From: Thermoplasmata archaeon
GTDB taxonomy: Bacteria; Actinomycetota; Acidimicrobiia; Acidimicrobiales; Acidimicrobiaceae
Assembly: GCA_021836665.1 (NCBI GenBank)
Contig: JAKBHQ010000463.1
Coordinates: forward strand, 1-5,065
DNA: 5,065 nucleotides
Direction of reading: 5' to 3'
The notes under the pieces were generated by a model, which searched no databases, was not told the DNA's origin, and saw nothing but the letters and a program-made list of their open reading frames with translations. The translations under genes and the position numbers were made by a program. Positions 1-5,065 of the stretch are shown here, one piece after another (the stretch's first letter is position 1; every line of letters begins with the position of its first letter).

Positions 1-147
1 GAAGATGCGAGCTTTGAGGATGACTTAGCCGGCGATGTGATCGAGATTGTAACCGTGTTCTCCGCTCGTCTCTATGGGTCAAGAAGTCACAAGAACCGTA
101 CGGTGATGGACGAACTGCGCAAGACGGCAGAGCAGGTGGCACATTGA
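1..147 (+). CDS. tnpA: IS607-type serine recombinase (TnpA), C-terminal fragment
   Basis: The first frame is open from the window edge and ends at TGA 145-147, giving 48 visible residues. The stretch VTVFSARLYGSRSHKNR matches the conserved C-terminal helix of IS607-family serine recombinases (typically a ...SFxARLYGxRxxxxR... pattern). These enzymes have an N-terminal MerR-like DNA-binding domain and a C-terminal resolvase catalytic domain, so the visible part is the end of the catalytic domain. The catalytic serine and the DNA-binding domain lie upstream and cannot be judged. The visible end is undamaged and stops where the family normally stops. The TGA overlaps the TTG start of the tnpB remnant (TTGA), which implies translational coupling. 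Confidence 0.8.
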   Translation, partial: EDASFEDDLAGDVIEIVTVFSARLYGSRSHKNRTVMDELRKTAEQVAH

Positions 148-698
148 GACGCACTGTCCGGCTTGCCACCCTGGAACTCAACTCCAACAAGATCGCATCT
201 ATCAATCAGTTGGAGCAGGCCTACCCTAAAGCAAAGGATCGTTTTCTCCTCGTTCTTGGTTCCGCTGCCATGTGGCACTTCCTCCGCAATGGGGATCTGT
301 TTCACTGCCGTAATCCCTATTGGAATTGCAACTGGCAGGGTGGTGCGGACAAGGTAGCCGCCATGAACCCAATGGCAATAACAAGTGATCGTGAGATCAC
401 CCTTTACACCCCTTATCGGGACCTAAAGAACCTACTTGACATTAGGTTCCAACGCCGATTGGAAAGTAGAACTGGAGATGCGGGTGTCTCAATGGAGACC
501 GTTAGTGATGCTGTCCTAACCCGTGTCGTCGAAGGGGATACTACCGCTCGGGGCAGGACTCCAAGTGAACCACGACGGAAGAACCTGGGCGTGGGAGACA
601 CCAATGGTGTCGCCTCGCAGAGTCCGGTTCTAACGGTTGGAACCGGGGAGACTCAGCGGCTGGAGAGCGAAAACAAGAGGATGCCTAGAAATGTCTAG
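144..698 (+). pseudogene. tnpB: TnpB (OrfB) remnant with an in-frame internal deletion
   Basis: The 184-codon frame starts at TTG 144, overlapping the tnpA stop, and ends at TAG 696-698. Residues 1-49 resemble the N-terminal helical domain of actinobacterial IS607 TnpB (for example INQLEQAYPKAKDRFLL and AAMWHFLRN). Residues 50-75 abruptly resemble the other end of the protein: a half zinc ribbon (C55, C62) followed by GADKVAAMN, the RuvC-III motif with the last catalytic Asp at D69. REITLYTPYRDLKNLLDIRF follows at residues 83-102, typical of the C-terminal arm. Full TnpB proteins are about 400 residues, so roughly 200-300 residues are missing, including the RuvC-I Asp, the RuvC-II Glu and the first zinc-ribbon cysteines. 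The junction lies near 288-296 and keeps frame. Residues from about 103 on are low in protein character and overlap the presumed omega RNA. The product, if made, cannot be a nuclease. Confidence 0.75.
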
Positions 699-703
699 GT
701 TTT
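428..703 (+). ncRNA. Candidate omega RNA (TnpB guide RNA scaffold) region at the IS607 right end
   Basis: In IS605/IS607 elements the omega RNA comes from the 3' end of tnpB and the right end of the element. This stretch sits in that position and carries several perfect inverted repeats: GAACCTA 428-434 with TAGGTTC 443-449; GTCTC 486-490 with GAGAC 495-499; GACACC 597-602 with GGTGTC 606-611; CCGGTTC 624-630 with GAACCGG 640-646, extended by GAGT 620-623 with ACTC 651-654; and CCTAGA 684-689 with TCTAGG 694-699. In addition GGTGTCTC 483-490 is the exact complement of GAGACACC 595-602, so a long-range helix could compete with two of the local hairpins. The limits are estimates, and transcription and identity are inferred from position and structure only. 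Confidence 0.45.
684..703 (+). terminator. Short hairpin plus T-run at the end of the element
   Basis: CCTAGA, a four-base AATG loop and TCTAGG form a 6-bp perfect stem followed by TTTT. The stem overlaps the tnpB stop codon. It could be a weak intrinsic terminator or the last structural element of the omega RNA before the guide. The stem is short and not G+C-rich, so termination would be inefficient. Confidence 0.3.
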
Positions 704-900
704 CTGGAGCGAGCACCGGCTTCATCAGCGCTCAACCTCTGACCCTTTCTGGCCGCTCACGAAGGCCGATCGAAGGGCCAGTCCGGCCCAGCAGGAGAAA
801 AAACTCAACAGGTATTGCACAGTCAAGGAACTTTGGAGCTATGGCTCGACCGCAGATTCACCCGGAGGCTAAAGCAATCAATCTCCTCGGAGCATTCTGA
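691..900 (+). CDS. Doubtful small ORF directly upstream of and overlapping dnaE2
   Basis: This is a 69-codon frame from ATG 691 to TGA 898-900, starting MSRFSGASTGF and ending INLLGAF. I do not recognise the product. It is basic (many Arg, few acidic residues), with no evident membrane segment or motif. In its favour: AAGAGGA at 675-681 is a plausible ribosome binding site at suitable spacing, and the stop overlaps the dnaE2 start as TGATG, an arrangement that can couple translation. Against it: the same frame is open further upstream through tnpB sequence, a second frame is also open over much of this stretch, and the composition looks like noncoding sequence read in a G+C-rich frame. It is not recognisable as an ImuB C-terminus, which would be the expected neighbour. 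It is kept as a possible leader peptide or chance ORF. Confidence 0.2.
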   Translation: MSRFSGASTGFISAQPLTLSGRSRRPIEGPVRPSRRKNSTGIAQSRNFGAMARPQIHPEAKAINLLGAF

Positions 901-3900
901 TGGACGAAGAAATTAGTTATGCAGAACTCCACGCTCACTCTAGTTACAGCTTTTTAGACGGTGTCTCCGATCCCGAGGAGATGGTGAACGAAGCCTATCG
1001 ACTCGGCATTTCCGGTATCGCCATAACCGATCACAACGGGTTTTACGCCTTACCAAAGTTTGCCAGTGCCGCCAAACAGCTAGGTCTGGCGACCATATTC
1101 GGTGCCGAGCTGACCCTCGAATCTATAGACAAGAGGACAGTTTTAGCAGATCCTTCGGGGGATCATCTGATCGTTTTGGCAAAGTCTCCAAAGGGATATG
1201 CCAATCTTTCGGCATCCATCACACACGGACAGCTCGCAGGGAAGGAGAAGGGCCGTTTTTCTCTATCCCTCTTGGAACTAGCCGAAAGATCCAAGGGGGA
1301 ATTTATCGTCCTCACCGGATGCCGCAAGGGGGCAGTACCGAAGGCCCTCGTGCAAGAGGGACCACAGGCAGCAAAGCTCGAGCTTCATAGACTCATCGAA
1401 CTTTTTGGTAGAGACAATGTGTACGTCGAATGCTGGGATCACGGTGAGCCAATAGACCAGCAGAGAAACTCTGAGATGGTGGAGCTGGCTCTGTCCCTCC
1501 GGACAACACCATTAGCCACCTCGAATGCACATTACGATTCCCCAAAAAGTGGAAAATGCGCTCATGTGGTGTCGGCAATCAGATCCAGAAAGTCGCTACG
1601 AGACGCCGACGCATGGCTCGCTCCTTCCTTTGCTAGACACCTTAGGTCTCCCAAGGAGCAGTATCAGAGGTTCGCCAGATTTCCAGGTCTCGTGGAAATG
1701 ACCCTAGAAGTCCAGTCTAGGTGTGCCTTTGATCTGGCGCTTTTAGCCCCTAAGTTACCCACCTCCTTGGCGCCAGCGGGTTATAGCGATGACGAATGGC
1801 TCAGGCACCTCAGCTACCTCTTAGGGCAGTCTCGTTATGGAACGAAAGAGAACGAAAGGATCCAAGGGGCCTACCAGCAGATTGACTATGAACTCAGGAT
1901 TATATCGGAGCTGGGATTTTCGGGATACTTCTTGGTCGTTTGGGACATCGTCGAGTTCTGTCGGCACGAGGGAATTTACTGTCAAGGGCGAGGTTCTGCG
2001 GCAAACTCGGCCGTGTGCTATGCGATAGGAATTACCAATGTCGACCCAGTCTCACTCAGGCTGTTATTCGAGAGGTTTCTTTCTCCTGAAAGGGACGGTC
2101 CGCCAGATATCGATATCGATATCGAAAGCGACCGAAGAGAAGAGGTTCTGCAGTATGTGTTCGCCAAGTACGGAAGAGATATGGCCGCTCAGGTCGCGAA
2201 CGTCATCACCTACAGATCAAAATCCGCGATCAGAGAGGTGGGAAAGGTTTTGGGATATCCCAACGAGGTGATCGACTCTTGGTCTAAGCGAATCGAAAGA
2301 TGGGGATCAGTCGAAGCGGCTACACAAGTAAAGGACCGATTCGGCAATCCGTACCTTTCTCTCCCTGATGACGTCAAGCAGATAGCCATGGAGATCGAAA
2401 ATAATCCGCGCCATCTCGGCCTACACGTAGGGGGAATGGTCATCTGTGATAGGCCGATTCATGAGGTATGTCCGATCGAGTGGGCCAGGGCAAAGGACAG
2501 AAGCGTGTTGCAGTGGGACAAGGATGATTGTGCAACCATCGGTCTGGTTAAGTTTGATCTTCTTGGTCTCGGGATGCTGTCGGCTCTTCACGAAATGGTC
2601 GATATCGTAGCGGAGAACCACGGCACAAAGATAGATCTAGCCCTCATTCCTCAGGAAGATGATGTCTACGAGATGCTGTGCAGGGCGGATTCAATTGGCG
2701 TCTTCCAGGTCGAGAGTAGGGCTCAGATGGCAACCCTTCCGAGACTAAAGCCAAGACGCTTTTACGATCTGGTAGTTGAGGTAGCACTCATTAGACCGGG
2801 CCCAATCCAGGGCGGTTCTGTCCATCCTTACATACGGAGGAGAAACGGTGAGGAGAAGGTCAGTTATCTTCATCCTCTTCTCGAAAACTCCCTATCAAAA
2901 ACCTTAGGCGTACCACTGTTTCAAGAGCAGCTTATGCAGATGGCAATGGACGTAGCTGGATTTACCCCAGCTGAAGCGGATCGCCTACGCCAAGCTATGG
3001 GTTCAAAGCGTTCAGCTGAGAAAATGACACTTTTGAAAGGAAGGTTCTTTGCCGGAATGGCAAAGAACGGCATATATTCAGTGGTGGCAGAGAGCATCTT
3101 CGAGAAACTCTCCGCCTTCGCAAACTTCGGCTTTCCAGAGAGTCACGCAGCATCCTTCGCCTACTTGGTTTACGCTAGCGCCTGGTTTAAGCTCCACTAT
3201 CCAGCGGCCTTTTTAGCGGGGTTACTGAGATCGCAACCTATGGGCTTTTGGTCGACTCAAACCCTTTCCCAGGACGCCAGGAGGCACGGAGTATCAGTTC
3301 TTGGACCGGTAGTAGGAAAAAGCGGATACTGGGCAACCCTTGAAAATGGAGACTCGAATGGGCCTGTAAAAACCTTGGACTCCCCCAACATATACCCGTC
3401 CAATCCGAGAGAAGGACTCTGGCCCAGTGTAAGGGTAGGGCTGGACTCAATCTCGGGAATAGGAAGGACAATAGCAAAGAAAATCGTCGAGAACGGACCT
3501 TACGCATCCATGGTAGACCTCGCCACAAAGGCGTCTTTAAATAGGGGTCAGATGGAGTCCCTCGCTCAAGCTGGTGCTCTTTTAGAGATCGAAGAATTGT
3601 CACTGCATAAGAAATTATCGAGGAAAGAAGCGCTTTGGATGGCCGCCCCGTCAGTCGGGATCAAAAATAACGTACTCCCCGGTATGAAAGATCCCCCACT
3701 TCCACCCAAGTTGACCGAATTAACAGCTATCCAGGAGATGTCTCTGGACGCATCCTTTGTCGGCATCACGACAAGCGGACATCCCATGGAGCTTTTACGT
3801 AGCGAACTTGAGAAACGAGGCGTGATCAGAGCCTGTGATTTAGGAAAACTCCAAAACGGAAGCAGGGTTTTGGTCGCCGGAGTAGTGACGCACAGACAGA

Positions 3901-4133
3901 GACCGGCGACGGCAAACGGGGTTACCTTCATCAATCTAGAAGACGAGACTGGATTGGTAAACGTTATCTGTTCCAAGGGAGTTTGGATACGCTTCAGGGA
4001 AGTAGCCAAGTCAAATCCAGCCCTATCAATTGCTGGAAGCTTAGAGGTGAATGGTGCCGTGATCAACATAGTTGCGACGAGAATTGCCGCCTTAGAACTC
4101 TTGATAACTTCGAGTTCGAGAGATTTTCATTGA
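900..4133 (+). CDS. dnaE2: Error-prone DNA polymerase DnaE2 (ImuC), alpha-subunit-like
   Basis: The gene encodes a complete C-family DNA polymerase of 1077 residues, within the usual DnaE2 size. DnaE2 acts in the cytoplasm in mutagenic translesion synthesis, usually with ImuA'/ImuB. Domains in order: PHP domain at about residues 6-215 (LHAHSSYSFLDG 10-21, TDHNGFYALPKF 43-54); polymerase palm and fingers at about 320-780, with GRGSAANS 363-370, the catalytic PDIDIDI (D403, D405), LGLHVGGMVI 506-515, QWDKDD 538-543 and the third catalytic Asp in KFDLLGLG (D553); helix-hairpin-helix at about 845-893 (SISGIGRTIAKKI); OB fold at about 985-1065. The C-terminus SRDFH matches the ending typical of DnaE2. 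All polymerase carboxylates are present, so the enzyme should be active. ATG 900 places the PHP motif at the usual distance from the N-terminus and has CGGAG at 888-892 seven bases upstream. No imuA or imuB and no clear LexA box is visible beside it. DnaE1 is less likely given the length, the C-terminal ending and the DnaE2-type motifs. Confidence 0.96.
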   Translation: MDEEISYAELHAHSSYSFLDGVSDPEEMVNEAYRLGISGIAITDHNGFYALPKFASAAKQLGLATIFGAELTLESIDKRTVLADPSGDHLIVLAKSPKGYANLSASITHGQLAGKEKGRFSLSLLELAERSKGEFIVLTGCRKGAVPKALVQEGPQAAKLELHRLIELFGRDNVYVECWDHGEPIDQQRNSEMVELALSLRTTPLATSNAHYDSPKSGKCAHVVSAIRSRKSLRDADAWLAPSFARHLRSPKEQYQRFARFPGLVEMTLEVQSRCAFDLALLAPKLPTSLAPAGYSDDEWLRHLSYLLGQSRYGTKENERIQGAYQQIDYELRIISELGFSGYFLVVWDIVEFCRHEGIYCQGRGSAANSAVCYAIGITNVDPVSLRLLFERFLSPERDGPPDIDIDIESDRREEVLQYVFAKYGRDMAAQVANVITYRSKSAIREVGKVLGYPNEVIDSWSKRIERWGSVEAATQVKDRFGNPYLSLPDDVKQIAMEIENNPRHLGLHVGGMVICDRPIHEVCPIEWARAKDRSVLQWDKDDCATIGLVKFDLLGLGMLSALHEMVDIVAENHGTKIDLALIPQEDDVYEMLCRADSIGVFQVESRAQMATLPRLKPRRFYDLVVEVALIRPGPIQGGSVHPYIRRRNGEEKVSYLHPLLENSLSKTLGVPLFQEQLMQMAMDVAGFTPAEADRLRQAMGSKRSAEKMTLLKGRFFAGMAKNGIYSVVAESIFEKLSAFANFGFPESHAASFAYLVYASAWFKLHYPAAFLAGLLRSQPMGFWSTQTLSQDARRHGVSVLGPVVGKSGYWATLENGDSNGPVKTLDSPNIYPSNPREGLWPSVRVGLDSISGIGRTIAKKIVENGPYASMVDLATKASLNRGQMESLAQAGALLEIEELSLHKKLSRKEALWMAAPSVGIKNNVLPGMKDPPLPPKLTELTAIQEMSLDASFVGITTSGHPMELLRSELEKRGVIRACDLGKLQNGSRVLVAGVVTHRQRPATANGVTFINLEDETGLVNVICSKGVWIRFREVAKSNPALSIAGSLEVNGAVINIVATRIAALELLITSSSRDFH

Positions 4134-4353
4134 ACTTATCCGGAACCATGAAACTATAGGAACCGGATGTACAAGCGCTCACGCGCGACATACTGGGGTA
4201 CTACCCCGCCGCTGATAAAGAAAAAGACCAGAAGACCATCTGGCAACTGCTAAAAAGTTTGGACTAATACAAGTCGAAAATAATCCATCATGCCTTAGTC
4301 TCTGAATGGGTAACTGAAAAGGAATCCAAAGGTACGGAAGTCTAAAGAGGAGC
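4134..4353. other. Intergenic stretch between dnaE2 and the binding-protein gene
   Basis: The stretch is about 220 bases. No hairpin followed by a T-run that would serve as a dnaE2 terminator is visible. A GGGGT-ACT-ACCCC hairpin at 4195-4207 lacks a T-run. AATAAT at 4279-4284 resembles a -10 box, but TTGGAC at 4259-4264 is only 14 bases upstream, so a sigma-70-type promoter is possible but weak. The stretch contains the coding-like fragment at 4160-4267 and ends with a strong ribosome binding site. Confidence 0.5.
4160..4267 (+). pseudogene. Coding-like fragment without a start codon
   Basis: Between an in-frame TAG (4157-4159) and TAA (4265-4267) lie 35 sense codons that read like an ordinary soluble protein C-terminus. 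It includes LTRDILGYYPAADKEKD and ends IWQLLKSLD. There is no ATG, GTG or TTG near its beginning and no ribosome binding site. I do not recognise the family. The balanced composition, with charged helix-like stretches and aromatic residues, suggests the tail of a decayed gene left between dnaE2 and the transporter gene. A chance open stretch of this length is also quite possible. Confidence 0.25.
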
Positions 4354-4356
4354 GTG
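4346..4356 (+). promoter_or_regulatory. Strong ribosome binding site and GTG that do not match the downstream frame
   Basis: AGAGGAG at 4346-4352 lies one base before GTG 4354-4356, with only single-base spacing, and is the only strong Shine-Dalgarno-like sequence before the binding-protein gene. From this GTG the frame reads GTG ATT CGA TAA and stops at once. The binding-protein frame is open around it but offset. One extra base between 4357 and 4362 would give MIRIIGPSKIFGLSK, a good n-region for the lipoprotein signal peptide. Confidence 0.4.
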
Positions 4357-5065
4357 ATTCGATAATAGGACCTTCGAAAATCTTTGGCCTTTCCAAAATC
4401 ACAACAATCTTGACCATTGCCGCCCTAGCGCTAGCAGCCTGCGGAACGGCAGCAAAAGTCAGCCCGACCGCCAATTCCCCCATTGATACCGTGGTTAATG
4501 AACCCTCAGCGCCTGGGATAACCGATAGCAGCATACTTTTAGGTAGTCTTCAGCCACTGACCGGGCCAGCAGCACCGGGCTATAGCGAGATTGCGCCAGC
4601 GATGGAAGCATTCTTTGAATATGCCAACTCCCTCGGAGGTGTGTACGGGCGCAAAATAACGCTCTACTACCAGGACGATCAATACAACCCGGCCATAACC
4701 ATGAAGGTTGTGAAAAAACTAGTCCAAAAGTACAACGTCTTTGCAATTGTCAATGCATTGGGTACTTCGACTCATCAGAGTGTGGAGCCATATTTGAACC
4801 AAAAACAGATCCCAGACCTTTTCGTGGGGTCTGGATGCGACTGCTCGAATCTTCCAATTTCCTACCCAAACACCTTCGGCCTTAGTCCAAGCTATGCAAC
4901 CCAGGGACGAATCCTCGGAAAAGTGATAAACCAAAAGTTTCCAAAGGCCAAGGTTGGCGTCATTTATCAAGACAATAACCTCGGCGCACGCGGATTGCTC
5001 GGACTGCGTCAAGCCTTAGGGCCGAATGCAATTGTTGCGACCCAGTCTTATGACCCGTCTTCACT
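4354..5065 (+). CDS. Branched-chain amino acid-type ABC transporter substrate-binding lipoprotein, N-terminal part, start uncertain
   Basis: The gene runs off the right edge. The frame (codon at 4440-4442 = lipobox Cys) encodes a type 1 periplasmic-binding-fold protein of the LivK / Peripla_BP_6 group. These proteins capture amino acids or related small solutes outside the membrane and deliver them to an ABC permease. A hydrophobic segment (ITTILTIAALALA) ends in the lipobox LAAC, so the mature protein would be lipid-anchored. Counting that Cys as 1, family signatures are ILLGSLQPLTG 32-42, GGVYGRKI 66-73, DDQYNPA 79-85, LGTSTHQSVEPYL 107-119 and IPDLFVGSG 124-132. About 208 mature residues are visible of the 380-430 usual. 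The start is a problem. In frame there are only CTG 4314, two ATA codons, and TTG 4410, which would leave no charged n-region. The good ribosome binding site points to GTG 4354, in another frame. A one-base deletion or sequencing error is the simplest explanation. The substrate cannot be told from sequence. Confidence 0.85.

Larger units (their letters stand above)
1..703 (+). mobile_element. IS607-family insertion sequence, right-hand part, with internally deleted tnpB
   Basis: The order is a serine recombinase (tnpA) C-terminus, an overlapping tnpB-type frame, then an inverted-repeat-rich 3' tail. This is the standard IS607 arrangement. The left end and most of tnpA lie outside the window. 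The right boundary is not marked by a terminal inverted repeat, as expected for IS607, so 703 is only an estimate. It is placed at the T-run after the last hairpin, just beyond the tnpB stop. The element is a deletion derivative because tnpB has lost its middle (see that entry). What is known of the family: the serine recombinase moves the element, and TnpB with its omega RNA is an RNA-guided nuclease that helps the element persist. Here the nuclease cannot work, so any movement would depend on TnpA alone. Confidence 0.75.

Noticed and set aside
815..845. TTGCAC ... TATGGC as a sigma-70-type promoter for dnaE2
   Set aside because: The 19-base spacer is long and the -10 match is poor; such matches are expected by chance.
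699..872. Frame continuing after the tnpB TAG (696-698) up to TAA 870-872, as possible stop read-through
   Set aside because: About 57 open codons can easily occur by chance, the translation shows no TnpB or other family features, and the element appears to end here.
2106..2123. Triple GATATC as a regulatory or protein-binding repeat
   Set aside because: It is in frame and encodes the required catalytic Asp-Ile motif; only its slippage potential is noted as a finding.
3566..4069. Antisense ORF of 167 codons opposite the dnaE2 3' part (and a shorter one at 3238-3603)
   Set aside because: Both lie wholly opposite a strongly conserved polymerase gene and show no family motif or ribosome binding site; they are shadows of dnaE2 codon usage.
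4195..4207. GGGGT-ACT-ACCCC hairpin as the dnaE2 terminator
   Set aside because: The stem is only 5 bp with a 3-base loop and no T-run follows; it also lies inside the coding-like fragment.
4259..4284. TTGGAC ... AATAAT as the promoter of the binding-protein gene
   Set aside because: The -10-like box is fair but the spacer is only 14 bases, so the pair is not convincing; mentioned only in the intergenic entry.
1..5065. CRISPR arrays, tRNA or rRNA genes, phage genes, toxin-antitoxin pairs
   Set aside because: No regularly spaced repeats, cloverleaf or rRNA-like sequence, and no recognisable proteins of these classes were seen on either strand.

Overview
The window looks like a piece of an actinobacterial chromosome of moderate G+C (roughly half, judged by eye). 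This rests on a DnaE2-type error-prone polymerase, a branched-chain-amino-acid-type binding lipoprotein, and an IS607-type recombinase/TnpB pair whose protein style resembles elements I associate with Acidimicrobiia and relatives. The lineage call is inference and could be wrong.

Layout, all on the + strand. (1) 1 to about 703: the right part of an IS607-family insertion sequence. The last 48 codons of its serine recombinase overlap the start of a tnpB gene at TTGA. That tnpB is an in-frame internal deletion: about 49 N-terminal residues are joined directly to the zinc-ribbon/RuvC-III end, so most of the nuclease is missing. Its 3' part is rich in inverted repeats and is the place where an omega (guide) RNA scaffold is expected. 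(2) 699-899: a spacer of about 200 bases with no convincing gene. A doubtful 69-codon ORF stops in a TGATG overlap with the next gene. (3) 900-4133: a complete dnaE2 (imuC) gene of 1077 codons, with PHP, polymerase, helix-hairpin-helix and OB-fold domains and the family's C-terminal SRDFH-type ending. (4) 4134-4353: an intergenic stretch with no clear terminator. It holds a short coding-like fragment that has no start codon. (5) From about 4354 to the window edge: the 5' part of a gene for a lipoprotein solute-binding protein of the LivK/Peripla_BP_6 type. Its best ribosome binding site and GTG lie in a different frame from the protein, which suggests a one-base frameshift in the signal peptide or an unusual start.

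The three regions are not an obvious functional unit. DnaE2 would act in damage-induced, mutagenic DNA synthesis. No imuA or imuB gene and no recognisable LexA operator lies beside it here; the immediate upstream neighbour is the degraded transposon. The binding protein belongs to an ABC uptake system whose other genes would lie to the right. The item most worth a second look is the miniature IS607 element: it has lost the TnpB nuclease core but kept the recombinase end and a structured 3' region that could still make an omega RNA.
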